This document shows, in pieces, positions 24,704 to 37,459 of a stretch of 46,710 nt of DNA. Position 1 is the first letter of the stretch. Every line of letters starts with the position of its first letter. The stretch is from Bacteroidaceae bacterium. Its GTDB lineage: Bacteria > Bacteroidota > Bacteroidia > Bacteroidales > Bacteroidaceae. A model generated the notes under the pieces. It was not told where the DNA came from and did no database searches. It saw only the letters and a list, made by a program, of their open reading frames with translations. The position numbers and the translations under genes were made by a program. The stretch is taken from assembly GCA_024398495.1 (NCBI GenBank), contig JAKSJA010000014.1, positions 1-46,710 on the forward strand, in the 5' to 3' direction.

Positions 24704-26812
24704 TTATCTAATATGTGATACGATTTTCCCATTTTTTATTTCAGCATCCACAATCCTTTGGCCTGTGGCATGTAGGCGAAATTTACAATCCCATTGTTTT
24801 GGCCAGCATGGGAATAAAAGAAGCTCTCCATCTGCAGTCTCCTGTAGTAACATTTCTTGTATTCCTATCATTCCTGCTCCACCTCGATTGATGTCTGGTG
24901 CCCAGTCAAAACCTTTGTCGAAAAATGCGGAAAAACGGAATGGCCCATTCCCCATTTTTTCTTTGTTGAGTTTCACGGCTTCCTCTTCCAGTCCAAGACA
25001 TGCCGCCCAAATGTTGTCTTGTTTCCATCCCTTGGATGACCTCATCTCTAATGCGTGCTGGTCTTTGAAATATGTATTATGTGCAATGTTTAGATGAGGT
25101 TTTCCTAGACCATATATTCGCCAAGGGAATACAGGATACAACTGTGGCGTCTCAACATTCTGTACCCTTGCCCAAGAAATTGCAGGTGCGATACAAGTAT
25201 CTCCGTCAATAGTTCTCAGAGGTATTTCTGGAATGCGATTGAGTATTTCTTGATGTTTTCCCCACGTCTCAAGTACGGTTTTGAGAGCAGCAATGGTACT
25301 TGATGGGTTGTGTGCGAGTTTGAATGTTTCTGCTCCTGACCCAGGATAAATTATCAATTTCCCGATGGAATCGGTTTTATAATAATTATCGAAGAATATT
25401 ACGCACTGATGGATTAGATTTTCATAAGGTGTAATATCCATGTCACCATATTTTTGTGCAAGAAGAATCATTTGACAGAACTCAAGGCTGGTGTCCCATA
25501 AGTATTCGAGCCACTTGTTTTTCTCAAGGCCATAATCCATGCCTTCCTTGTGCTTGCCGAATTCTGCAGGGTTAGGTAATCCGAAATTCTCAATTTGCTC
25601 AGTAAATGATGCACCTTCAATGTTCCAATTATATTTTGTCCTTGCAACGGCATTTGGCAACATACGTAGATAAGTGTCAAATTGAGATTTCATCATATCT
25701 ATGTCGCCACTTTTTAACATAGGCCAATACACAAGACGTTGGTTTTGTGCTGTCATGGTTCCTCCTCCCCAACGACGATAGTCTGGAGTCCCATTTTGTG
25801 TGCTGTCAACGAAGGCAGGGTCAAAGGTAAAAAGCGAACCATTAAATTTTGTCGGCCATTTCCCATATGCATTGCATCCGAGTAAATAACGGAACAGTTC
25901 ATAATTGCGGATCATCTCTTGTGCATCTTCGTTGTCGGTTTGTATCCAACTCCTCTGCCAGTACTCATTCCACCATTTTGCTGAACGCTTTTTTGATGTC
26001 TTTGGGTTAATGGTAACTGGGCCGTTGATGTCAAGAGATAATGTTATCACCGAATGATTTGTTCTATTAGAATGAAATCTCCATGCTTTAAAGTCCGTGC
26101 CATTGTAATCTCCATCTGTCGTGCCACTGAAAACGAAATTAGGTACGTGGAGCATCCCTCCCCATTTTAAGTTACCAATAGGGTCGTATAGTTTGTCTTT
26201 TATTGCATTTAGATGTTCATAATCAACGGTGAAATCGAAGATCGTTTGCCTTCTGTTTTGATGGTAGAATGTAAGAATGTTGTTGTTCGCTTTTATGGTA
26301 TCAGCAAATGTTTTACAATCTTTTGGCATCAACCATTTCCACGAACTTTGCTGTTGTTCTGCTTTTGTTATAAGCCTGTCACGATATCGCCAACTTTCAT
26401 AGTAAAGGTCTGCTTTTCCACCGTTCCCATTTACTTCAAGAAATACAACAGGCGAATATACATCTGCCCATAGTCGTATCTTTATGTCATCACCTTGTAT
26501 GTAAAGACATCCTTCTTTTAGACAAAGAGTCTGAGAAAAATGTTCCTTAAAAGGATTGTCCTCAAAATGTAAACGAAAACGACCTGCTTTCAGTAATGTG
26601 TTGTTTTCATCGAAAAATCCGCTACGCGAAACGTAGAATAGGATGTCATTGTTTTCCACCCAAACGTTCATGCCAATGTCATGCCCACCACAAGGCATGG
26701 ACTCTGATGAATTCTTGCTTTGTTCTGTCCATGTGTAATCTGCAGGTACATAATCGGCTTTTACGAAGAGCATATTCGTAAAAACCAAAAGGAAGAAAAC
26801 AAATCTTTTCAT
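24704..26812 (-). CDS. DUF5703-type six-hairpin glycosidase (GH95-like)
   Basis: A 702-residue secreted protein. The signal peptide ends near residue 19 (FVKADYVPADYTW). The N-terminal domain, with GGHDIGMNVWVENNDILFYVSRSG and FDENNTLLKAGRFRL, is the DUF5703 type that resembles the N-terminal domain of GH95 enzymes. The rest looks like an alpha/alpha six-hairpin catalytic domain: LLGCNAYGKWPTKFNGSLF, RRWGGGTMTAQNQRLVYWP, and a final AISWARVQNVETPQLYPVFPWRIYG. GH95 relatives remove alpha-L-fucose or alpha-L-galactose; the actual sugar here is unknown. It overlaps no gene and sits 15 bases after the esterase gene. Confidence 0.8.
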   Translation of the reverse strand: MKRFVFFLLVFTNMLFVKADYVPADYTWTEQSKNSSESMPCGGHDIGMNVWVENNDILFYVSRSGFFDENNTLLKAGRFRLHFEDNPFKEHFSQTLCLKEGCLYIQGDDIKIRLWADVYSPVVFLEVNGNGGKADLYYESWRYRDRLITKAEQQQSSWKWLMPKDCKTFADTIKANNNILTFYHQNRRQTIFDFTVDYEHLNAIKDKLYDPIGNLKWGGMLHVPNFVFSGTTDGDYNGTDFKAWRFHSNRTNHSVITLSLDINGPVTINPKTSKKRSAKWWNEYWQRSWIQTDNEDAQEMIRNYELFRYLLGCNAYGKWPTKFNGSLFTFDPAFVDSTQNGTPDYRRWGGGTMTAQNQRLVYWPMLKSGDIDMMKSQFDTYLRMLPNAVARTKYNWNIEGASFTEQIENFGLPNPAEFGKHKEGMDYGLEKNKWLEYLWDTSLEFCQMILLAQKYGDMDITPYENLIHQCVIFFDNYYKTDSIGKLIIYPGSGAETFKLAHNPSSTIAALKTVLETWGKHQEILNRIPEIPLRTIDGDTCIAPAISWARVQNVETPQLYPVFPWRIYGLGKPHLNIAHNTYFKDQHALEMRSSKGWKQDNIWAACLGLEEEAVKLNKEKMGNGPFRFSAFFDKGFDWAPDINRGGAGMIGIQEMLLQETADGELLLFPCWPKQWDCKFRLHATGQRIVDAEIKNGKIVSHIR

Positions 26813-26827
26813 ATCCAGTGTTTCTTG

Positions 26828-28276
26828 TCACCAGTTATCGGACCTGAACGAACTGACAGGTAGGTCTTCGCAGAACAGATCTCCTTTCACCCAGTTTTTG
26901 AATCCGTATCTTACAGCGACAGGTTCTTTTACTTGGTCACTTTTTACCATTACTTTACTGCGTTTCAACCATGCTTTCGCAGGATAGAATACCTTGTCTT
27001 TCCCTGCCACCTCAAAGTTGTCTGAAGTAGGCATCCCACAGAAATGTACCCACATCTTGTCACGGTCAAATCCAATTTCTATAGTATCATTTTGTATTTT
27101 GATTTCTCCCACGCGAGGACTTTCCGCTGCAATACCATTCAGTCCATACGTTTTTACAAGTGCCAGTCGTGCCAGTCGTTCTCCTGCAAGGTTTTTCAAA
27201 CGAGGATGTATGCCGTCTCTCAATCCGGCATCCATCAGTACTGCCATTCCGGAATTCGGTATTGTTGTTTCTGCAATGTATTGTTGTTCTCGCAGATATG
27301 CAGAGTTTATAGTGTCTTCGCCTGTTTTTGTTATGATACCGTATTCGTATGGTGCAATCTGTGCGTAATAGAAAGGAAATTCTCCTATTCTCCATTCATC
27401 ACGCCATCCCTTCACCATTGTTGCCAACATATCAGCATAAGATGACGCTCTGTTATAATTATCTTCTCCTTGATACCATATAACACCTTTTATACCTATC
27501 CCGATGAATGGATGCAGTTGCGCATTATACAGAGCGGATGATATGCGATTGTCATGATATGCTTTTTTCATTTTATTATATTCTTCTTCCGTCTGTGGCA
27601 CTTTTGATTTTGGAAATGCTTTCACCCATTCATCTTTTATCCATTTAGGATTCATCCATGCTTCGCATGCACTACCTCCGAATGATGAAGATATAAGTCC
27701 TACTGGCACCTGCAAAATATCATTTAGTAATCGTCCAAAATAGTATGCTGTTGCACTAAAATCACGTACACTCTCTGGGCAAGCCTCTTTCCATGCTCCT
27801 ACAACATCATCTTTAGGCATAAAACTACCACCACGTTTTACTGTGAAGAGGCGAATGTTACTGTTCGTAGAATGTAATATGTCATTGTTTCCATTCTCAA
27901 CAGCTTGTCCTGAAAAGCCCTTCATTGGCATCTCCATGTTGCTTTGTCCACTACAGAACCATACCTCACCAATCATGATGTTTTTTAGAACAAGAGGTGT
28001 GCCATCACTGATGGTTATGTTATAAGGACCACCTGCTTCTGGTGTTTTTACTGCAATCTTCCACTTACCATTTTTGTCAGATGTGGTTGAATATGTCTTT
28101 TTGTCCCATCCTACCGTAATTTTTACTTTTGTACTGTTTTTTGCAGTCCCCCAGATACGGCAATCTGTCTGCTGTTGTAATACCATGTTGCTGTCAAAGA
28201 AGGTCGGCATTTTTATCTCTGCACTACAAAAGATAGTTTGAGAAATAAGAATGATAAAAAAACTAATTTTTTTCAT
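26828..28276 (-). CDS. Sialate O-acetylesterase-type carbohydrate esterase
   Basis: A 482-residue secreted esterase of the SASA family. I chose the ATG at 28274-28276 because it starts a signal peptide (MKKISFFIILISQTIFCSA); the longer frame would run into the upstream GH2 gene. The N-terminal beta domain is followed by the nucleophile motif FCSGQSNMEMP (Ser112), GGSACEAWMNP, IWYQGEDN, and the catalytic DGIHP near 355-360. All three SGNH-type active-site parts are present. In a plant-glycan cluster it more likely removes acetyl groups from galactose, rhamnose or xylose than from sialic acid. Confidence 0.9.
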   Translation of the reverse strand: MKKISFFIILISQTIFCSAEIKMPTFFDSNMVLQQQTDCRIWGTAKNSTKVKITVGWDKKTYSTTSDKNGKWKIAVKTPEAGGPYNITISDGTPLVLKNIMIGEVWFCSGQSNMEMPMKGFSGQAVENGNNDILHSTNSNIRLFTVKRGGSFMPKDDVVGAWKEACPESVRDFSATAYYFGRLLNDILQVPVGLISSSFGGSACEAWMNPKWIKDEWVKAFPKSKVPQTEEEYNKMKKAYHDNRISSALYNAQLHPFIGIGIKGVIWYQGEDNYNRASSYADMLATMVKGWRDEWRIGEFPFYYAQIAPYEYGIITKTGEDTINSAYLREQQYIAETTIPNSGMAVLMDAGLRDGIHPRLKNLAGERLARLALVKTYGLNGIAAESPRVGEIKIQNDTIEIGFDRDKMWVHFCGMPTSDNFEVAGKDKVFYPAKAWLKRSKVMVKSDQVKEPVAVRYGFKNWVKGDLFCEDLPVSSFRSDNW

Positions 28277-28295
28277 GTCGATATAGTTTAAATAA

Positions 28296-31295
<3,000 letters not shown>

Positions 31296-31323
31296 TTAGT
31301 ATAATACCTTTGGTATCTGATTG

Positions 31324-31331
31324 CAAAAATA
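31324..31331 (-). promoter_or_regulatory. Possible -7 element of the minus-strand CAZyme operon
   Basis: TATTTTTG on the minus strand fits TAnnTTTG, 40 bases upstream of the GH2 start. No TTTG is found at the right distance, so the promoter would depend on an activator or be weak. Confidence 0.35.
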
Positions 31332-31340
31332 ATGATTTCT

Positions 31341-31371
31341 TTTGAATGATAAAAAGATTTTGTTACCTTTG
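31341..31371 (+). promoter_or_regulatory. Predicted promoter of the plus-strand GH2-GH106 arm
   Basis: The -33 TTTG (31341-31344) and -7 TACCTTTG (31364-31371) have a 19-base spacer. The start at 31399 leaves a leader of about 20 bases. Confidence 0.65.
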
Positions 31372-31398
31372 TGCACTAAACAATTTATTATTATTCCT

Positions 31399-34239
31399 AT
31401 GAAACAATTATCGTTCGGCAGATTATTATCCGTTTTATTCTTCTTCGTTATCACCATCCCATCATTTTGTGCAAAAGACATCAATACCCAGTATCAATAT
31501 CTGAGTGGTCATGGATGTGATGACATGGTGCAGTGGGATTTTATGTGTTCAGATGGTCATAATTCTGGGAAATGGACGAAGATAGGTGTTCCGTCATGCT
31601 GGGAGTGTCAGGGGTTTGGAACATTCCAGTATGGTATAAAGTTTTATGGGAAACCGAATCCCCCGGGCATAGCAAACGAGGTGGGGAAATACAAATACGA
31701 GTTTCTTCTGCCTTCAGATTGGGAGGGCAAACAGATTCTGTTGACCTTTGAAGCGTCTATGACTGATACTTATGTGGAGATAAATGGTAGAAAAGCTGGT
31801 AGTAGGCATCATGGTGGATTCTATCGTTTTCAGTATGATGTCAGCGACCGTGTGTTCTTTGGCAAAAAGAAAAATCTTTTGGAAGTCACGGTTAATAAGG
31901 AAAGTGAAAATGCTCAGGTAAATTTGGCTGAACGCAGAGCTGACTATTGGAATTTTGGTGGAATCATCCGCCCTGTATTCCTGATAGCAAAGCCGTTTGA
32001 AAATATAGATAGAATGGCTATCAATGCCACAATGGATGGTCGTTTTCTGGCTGATTGTTTTCTCAACAGGGCTGTCGCTGGTGCAAAAATTAAAACAGAG
32101 ATTTTAGACCGCAAGGGAAAACGTGTTGGGACTTCTGTGGCAGACGTGAGGAATAGTGATGTCGCAAAAGTCGATTTAATCGTGAAAAACCCAGAATTAT
32201 GGACAGCAGAAACACCTAATTTGTATACTGCTGTCATGACTCTTGTTGGTGCAGATGGGCGTGCCATTCATCAAGAACGGCAGAAATTTGGTTTCCGCAC
32301 AATAGAGTATCGTCTTCAGGACGGAGTTTATATCAATGGGAAGAAGGTCATATTCAAAGGTGTCAACCGTCATAGTTTCCGCCCGGAATCAGGCAGGACA
32401 TTAAGTAAGGCAAAGAATATAGAGGATGTGGAACTTATCAAGGGTATGAACATGAATGCTGTGCGATTAAGCCATTATCCTGCTGACCCCGACTTTCTTG
32501 ATGCCTGTGATTCTTTAGGACTTTATGTCGAAGCAGAGTTGAGCGGATGGCATGGAGCGCACGAAACGGTTATTGGTAGTGAACTGGTAAAATCAATGGT
32601 TACTCGTGATGAAAATCACCCATCAATAATCTTTTGGAGCAATGGTAATGAAGGTGGCTTCAACTATGATTTGGAACCTGTCTTTACGAAGTGGGATATA
32701 CAGAAGCGCGTTGTCATCTATCCGTGGGCAAATAAGAATGGATTTGAGACAAAACATTACCGTTCATGGGGTGAGACGCAGGAGAGCATGCGACAGCCAG
32801 AGATATTCATGCCTACGGAGTTTCTGCATGGACTTTATGATGGTGGACATGGGGCTGGACTTAAAGACTATTGGGATATGATGATGTCTAATCCTCGTTG
32901 TGCCGGTGGCTTCCTTTGGGATTTGGCTGACGAAGGTGTAAAACGTGTTGACCTCGGTGGAATCATTGATAATGTGGGCAACTATGGTGCTGATGGCATT
33001 GTCGGTCCTCATTTTGAAAAAGAAGGATCATACTATACAATCAAGGAAGTGTGGAGTCCTGTTGTGTGTCGTCTGAACAATGTCTCGGCAAATGGGAAAT
33101 CTGACATTGAGATCTTTGCTGACAACTGTTACAACTTCTTGAATCTCAATACTTGCAAGTTTACGTATGAATATCTCAAAATGCCATCGGTGGATGACAA
33201 GGACTCAAAGGTCATCAAGTCGGGCGTCATCAAGTCGCCGGATGCGGCCGCTGGTGCAAAGAATATCAAACTTGATATCCCGAAAATATCTGGTGCAGAC
33301 GCATTGTCATTGACTGTTACAGATCAATGTGGTAAGGAGATTTTTACTTGGTGTTGGCGTCTTGCTTGTCCAGAAAAGAAGGTGCTCACATCTGATAATC
33401 AATATACTGTCACTGAGAACGAGAAAGAACTCGTTGTGACTGGTTGTGGACGCTCTTATACTTTTTCTAAGGACAATGGTAAGCTTGTCGGAGTGAAGGT
33501 AGGCAATAAGCCAATATCATTTACGAATGGACCTCGCTTCTTTGCTGCAAGACGTGCAGACCGTAGTATGGACCAGTATTATAATCATGATGACAAGTTG
33601 GTTGAGCAGAAGAAGACATTATATGTTGAATACAAAGACCAAGGTGTCTTTGGTGGCTTTAAGATTAAGGGACAGCAAGTTATTGCCTCCTACAAACACG
33701 GATGTTTTGACAAGGCTGTATGGACATTTGGCAATGATGGATGGCTTACTCTTGATTACGAATATAACTTTGGCGGAGTTGTGGATATGATGGGCATACA
33801 GTTTGACTATCCAGAGGATAAGGTGCAGGGCAAGAGTTGGCTTGGCAATGGTCCTTATCGTGTATGGCAGAATCGTTTGCAGGGTCCGCAATACGGATGC
33901 TGGCAGAATGAGTATAACGACCCTATTCCTGGCGAATCATTCGAATATCCTGAATTCAAGGGATATTTTGCAGGTACTGACTGGATGAAACTGAACACTA
34001 GTGAAGGTTCTGTATCAATAATAAATGGTAATCTTTCTGATTATATCGGAATATACACCCCGCGTGATGGCCGTGACCATATCCTGTATCTTCTTCCAGA
34101 AACGGGAATCAGTTTCCTGAGAGTCATTCCTGCTGTTCGTAATAAAGTGAACAGTACCGACTTGAATGGTCCGTCTGGCACTCCTTACCGAGCAAAGAAT
34201 GAAACGTTTGAAGGTAAGATTATGTTCAAATTTCAATGA
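31399..34239 (+). CDS. Glycoside hydrolase family 2 protein
   Basis: A 946-residue secreted GH2 enzyme. The ATG at 31399 starts a signal peptide (GRLLSVLFFFVITIPSFCAK) and fits the promoter; 19 further codons upstream would lie within the promoter. Domains are a jelly roll, with YEFLLPSDWEGKQILLTFE and VEINGRKAGSRHHGGFYRF, an Ig-like domain, and the TIM barrel with FKGVNRHSFRPESGRTLS. The acid/base is Glu in SNGNEGG (about 416) and the probable nucleophile Glu in MPTEFLHG (about 473). Two or more C-terminal beta domains follow. It differs clearly from the LacZ-type GH2 on the other strand, so a different beta-linked sugar or position is likely. It ends in ATGA, overlapping the GH106 start. 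Confidence 0.92.
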   Translation: MKQLSFGRLLSVLFFFVITIPSFCAKDINTQYQYLSGHGCDDMVQWDFMCSDGHNSGKWTKIGVPSCWECQGFGTFQYGIKFYGKPNPPGIANEVGKYKYEFLLPSDWEGKQILLTFEASMTDTYVEINGRKAGSRHHGGFYRFQYDVSDRVFFGKKKNLLEVTVNKESENAQVNLAERRADYWNFGGIIRPVFLIAKPFENIDRMAINATMDGRFLADCFLNRAVAGAKIKTEILDRKGKRVGTSVADVRNSDVAKVDLIVKNPELWTAETPNLYTAVMTLVGADGRAIHQERQKFGFRTIEYRLQDGVYINGKKVIFKGVNRHSFRPESGRTLSKAKNIEDVELIKGMNMNAVRLSHYPADPDFLDACDSLGLYVEAELSGWHGAHETVIGSELVKSMVTRDENHPSIIFWSNGNEGGFNYDLEPVFTKWDIQKRVVIYPWANKNGFETKHYRSWGETQESMRQPEIFMPTEFLHGLYDGGHGAGLKDYWDMMMSNPRCAGGFLWDLADEGVKRVDLGGIIDNVGNYGADGIVGPHFEKEGSYYTIKEVWSPVVCRLNNVSANGKSDIEIFADNCYNFLNLNTCKFTYEYLKMPSVDDKDSKVIKSGVIKSPDAAAGAKNIKLDIPKISGADALSLTVTDQCGKEIFTWCWRLACPEKKVLTSDNQYTVTENEKELVVTGCGRSYTFSKDNGKLVGVKVGNKPISFTNGPRFFAARRADRSMDQYYNHDDKLVEQKKTLYVEYKDQGVFGGFKIKGQQVIASYKHGCFDKAVWTFGNDGWLTLDYEYNFGGVVDMMGIQFDYPEDKVQGKSWLGNGPYRVWQNRLQGPQYGCWQNEYNDPIPGESFEYPEFKGYFAGTDWMKLNTSEGSVSIINGNLSDYIGIYTPRDGRDHILYLLPETGISFLRVIPAVRNKVNSTDLNGPSGTPYRAKNETFEGKIMFKFQ

Positions 34240-37200
34240 TTAAGAAAATATCTTTTTTCTCGGTTTCATTGCTGATATTATGTCAGTCAATGATTGCTCA
34301 TCCCAAGACGGCAGAACCATGGGTGTTCTGGTATTGGATGTATGGTGCGGTAAGTGATGCTGGTATCCGTGCAGATCTTCATGCAATGAAAGATGTTGGT
34401 ATCGGTGGGTTCTATCTCATGCCCATAAAGGAGTCGAAGATGGCTCCTCAGTATAATGGCGATTCCGACCAACTGACAGCAAACTGGTGGAAACGTATAG
34501 ATACTGTTTACAAAACTGCTGATAGCCTTAATTTGGAAATGGGAATACATTTCTGTGATGGCTTTGCTTTGGCTGGAGGTCCGTGGATAACGGAAGAGGA
34601 GTCAATGCAGAAGGTGGTGTATAAAGATGTTTTGTTTAATGGAAATCTCCAAGAAATAACATCCTTGTTCTCATTACCGAACACTATTGGCGTATATGCT
34701 TATCCTGCAAGGTATGACGATGCACAAATGCCGAAATCATCGGTATCTTTTCCTTTTTCATCGAAGACTCCATGCGAAGTGGTGATGACTTATAAGAAGC
34801 CATTTACACTCCGTAGCCTTCGTATCGTTACTGGTGGCAATAACATCCAGGCTCATCGTTGGAAGGTGTATGCTTCTGATGACAATAAGAATTATACTTT
34901 TATCCGTACCATTGAGCCGGCGCGTCGTGGGTGGCAGGATACTGATGCCTATGCTACTTATGCCATTCCTGCAACGAAAGCAAGATATTTCAAATTCTGT
35001 TGGTCTCCAGATGGTAGCGACCCAGGCTCCGAAGACCTTGACGCTGCAAAATGGCGACCAAACCTCAAGGTGGGCGATATGATATTGTCCTCGATGCCTG
35101 TGGTGGATAACTTTGAAGGAAAAAGTGGTGTCGTATGGAGGGTTGCGAAAGAAACTGATTATGCCGAGTGTTATTCTCCTGATGAGGTGTTTAAGGTCAA
35201 TGACGCAAACATCCATACCTTGCGCAAGGGTAAGTGGCACATCTTATGGATAGGACATAAGAGCACTGGACACGTCAATGCTACTGGTGGTGCTGGTAGA
35301 GGACTGGAATGTGATAAGTTTTCGAGGCAGGCTGTCCGTAAACAGTTTGAAAACTGGTTTCTGCCTATCTATAAACGCGTACCGCAGGATGTGGCAGGGC
35401 GTGTGTTGAAACGACTGCATGTGGATAGTTGGGAGTGTGGTTCGCAGAATTGGAACGCGACATTTGCCGATGAGTTCCGAAGCAGACGTGGCTATGACCT
35501 TCTTCCGTGGATGCCTCTTTTTGCGGGTATTCCTATGGTGTCAAATGCAAAATCTGATTCTGTTCTTCGTGATGTGCGTCTTACCATCGCAGAACTCATC
35601 AATGATGTCTTCTTCGATGAGGTGGCTGCGTTGGCAGGGCTGTATGGCATGAAACTGTCTTGTGAGAGTGTTGCTCCTACGATGGTATGTGACGGAATGT
35701 TACATTATCAGCATGCAGATTATCCTATGGGCGAATTCTGGTACAACAGTCCTACTCATGATAAGCCGAATGACATGCTTGATGCTGTAAGCGGAGCACA
35801 TGTCTATGGCAAGAACATAGTTCAGGCAGAAGCCTTTACCGCTGTGCGTGCAACGTGGGATGAGACTCCTGCAAAACTGAAACCTCTGCTTGATAGAAAC
35901 CTCTGCCTTGGTATCAATGCCATGGTATATCACGTTTATACACATAATCCTTGGCTCGACCGTCAGCCTGGAATGACATTGGACGGAATAGGCAATTTCT
36001 TCCAACGTGACAATACGTGGTGGAAAGAGATGAAAGCATTCAACGACTATGTTTCTTCTTGTCAGGCGTTGTTGCAGAAAGGCAGACCTATCGTGGATAT
36101 TGCTGTCTATACTGGCGATGAGGTACCGAGACGGGCATTGCTGCCGGAAAGACTTGTCTCTTCCTTGCCGGGGTTGTTTGGAAAAGATATGGTGACAAGA
36201 GAACGGACAAGGTTGCAAAACGAAGGTCAGCCGATAGAAGTGTCGCCTGTAGGAGTTTATCATACCGCCAACATGACAAAGGCTGATATGTTCACAAACC
36301 CTCTTCATGGTTATAAATATGACTCTTTCAATCATGATGCGTTGAAGGGTGCAAAAGTCGATTCTGGAGAACTTATTACGGCCGGTGGTATGCGTTATAA
36401 GGTGCTTGTCGTTCCACAGCCTCACAAACTGAATCCTGATGATGTAAACAATATAAGGTGTGAGATAGACGAACTTAAACGGCAGGGGTTGAAAGTTATT
36501 GAGACAGCATGGACAGATAGCGATTTCTGTGCGTTGGAACTGCCGCGTGACGTGACATTGCCGGAGGGCATTGACTTCTGCCACCGTAAGACGGATAGTG
36601 AAGATATCTATTTTCTTGCTAACCTTACAGACTCTGTCGTCACCTTCTCTCCGTCATTCAGAGACCATCATGCATATACTTGTCTGTATAATCCTCTTAC
36701 TCGTAAAACATACGATTTCAACGGTGTTATTTCTCTTAATTCGTATGAATCTATCTTTGTCTTGATGACGGAAGAAAAGCAACGGACAGAGCCGCAGATA
36801 AATTCTCTTTCATGCGATACTGTTCCGTTGGATGATATATGGCAGATAACATTTGAAAAGACTGGCAAAAACATTGTTACAAAAGAGCTTTTTGACTGGG
36901 CAACAAGTGACGACCCTGCGATAAGATATTATTCCGGTCATACAACTTACAAGACAACTTTTGATTTGTCATCTTCCGCATCGCAAAAACACTGTCTTCT
37001 CAATCTTGGAGCAGTGAAGGATATTGCCACAGTATTTGTCAATGGCAAAGAGTGCGGAACGGCATGGTGCTCACCATACGCAATAGATATTACTTCTGCC
37101 GTTAAAACGGGTAAAAATAAATTAGAGATTGTTGTTGTAAATACATGGGCTAATGCCTTGTTGGGAAATGATTTGGAAACCCCTCCTTTTGATGGAATAT

Positions 37201-37286
37201 GGACAAATGGCAAGTACCGTCGAGCAGATAAAACTCCTCTCCCTGCCGGACTTCTCACCCCCATTTTCCTCGAAGTAAGGAAATAA
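34236..37286 (+). CDS. GH106-type alpha-L-rhamnosidase-like protein
   Basis: A 1016-residue secreted protein. The signal peptide (KKISFFSVSLLILCQSMIAHP) is followed at 28-47 by WVFWYWMYGAVSDAGIRADL and then MKDVGIGGFYLMPI, the usual start of the GH106 barrel. Next comes an inserted galactose-binding-like beta domain (KPFTLRSLRIVTGG). The barrel resumes with HVDSWECGSQNW, YDLLPWMPLFAGIPM and MKLSCESVAPTM. The C-terminal beta-sandwich has LLNLGAVKDIATVFVNGKECG. GH106 members remove L-rhamnose with a calcium-assisted mechanism. The four-base overlap with the upstream GH2 gene implies coupled translation and joint action on one substrate. Confidence 0.88.
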   Translation: MIKKISFFSVSLLILCQSMIAHPKTAEPWVFWYWMYGAVSDAGIRADLHAMKDVGIGGFYLMPIKESKMAPQYNGDSDQLTANWWKRIDTVYKTADSLNLEMGIHFCDGFALAGGPWITEEESMQKVVYKDVLFNGNLQEITSLFSLPNTIGVYAYPARYDDAQMPKSSVSFPFSSKTPCEVVMTYKKPFTLRSLRIVTGGNNIQAHRWKVYASDDNKNYTFIRTIEPARRGWQDTDAYATYAIPATKARYFKFCWSPDGSDPGSEDLDAAKWRPNLKVGDMILSSMPVVDNFEGKSGVVWRVAKETDYAECYSPDEVFKVNDANIHTLRKGKWHILWIGHKSTGHVNATGGAGRGLECDKFSRQAVRKQFENWFLPIYKRVPQDVAGRVLKRLHVDSWECGSQNWNATFADEFRSRRGYDLLPWMPLFAGIPMVSNAKSDSVLRDVRLTIAELINDVFFDEVAALAGLYGMKLSCESVAPTMVCDGMLHYQHADYPMGEFWYNSPTHDKPNDMLDAVSGAHVYGKNIVQAEAFTAVRATWDETPAKLKPLLDRNLCLGINAMVYHVYTHNPWLDRQPGMTLDGIGNFFQRDNTWWKEMKAFNDYVSSCQALLQKGRPIVDIAVYTGDEVPRRALLPERLVSSLPGLFGKDMVTRERTRLQNEGQPIEVSPVGVYHTANMTKADMFTNPLHGYKYDSFNHDALKGAKVDSGELITAGGMRYKVLVVPQPHKLNPDDVNNIRCEIDELKRQGLKVIETAWTDSDFCALELPRDVTLPEGIDFCHRKTDSEDIYFLANLTDSVVTFSPSFRDHHAYTCLYNPLTRKTYDFNGVISLNSYESIFVLMTEEKQRTEPQINSLSCDTVPLDDIWQITFEKTGKNIVTKELFDWATSDDPAIRYYSGHTTYKTTFDLSSSASQKHCLLNLGAVKDIATVFVNGKECGTAWCSPYAIDITSAVKTGKNKLEIVVVNTWANALLGNDLETPPFDGIWTNGKYRRADKTPLPAGLLTPIFLEVRK

Positions 37287-37343
37287 TGATGTGGTTGAGA
37301 TTTATGCGTTTTGTATATTAAAAAACGTTAAATAATTTATAGA

Positions 37344-37378
37344 TTTGTTTCTTAATAAGTAATTGTTTATTACTTTTG
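37344..37378 (+). promoter_or_regulatory. Predicted promoter of the HEPN/MNT pair
   Basis: The -7 TACTTTTG (37371-37378) is a full match. The nearest TTTG (37344-37347) is 23 bases upstream, somewhat long, so the promoter may be weak. The 173 bases between GH106 and the pair otherwise hold only the palindromes described next. Confidence 0.5.
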
Positions 37379-37409
37379 CATAATCATCGTGCATGTGTAT
37401 GCATTATGC
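37378..37409. promoter_or_regulatory. Nested inverted repeats, candidate operator of the HEPN/MNT pair
   Basis: GCATAAT (37378-37384) is inverted as ATTATGC (37403-37409). Inside it TGCAT (37390-37394) is inverted as ATGCA (37399-37403) around GTGT. The nest covers the expected transcription start, which is where autorepressing toxin-antitoxin complexes often bind. Confidence 0.4.
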
Positions 37410-37459
37410 GTGCGCTTAGTTAAAGGCTGAAAACTATATGCTAAAACAATACAAAACCA

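Noticed and set aside
35700-36584. A 294-codon minus-strand frame inside the GH106 gene
   Set aside because: No motif or start context; it lies fully opposite well-defined GH106 barrel motifs.
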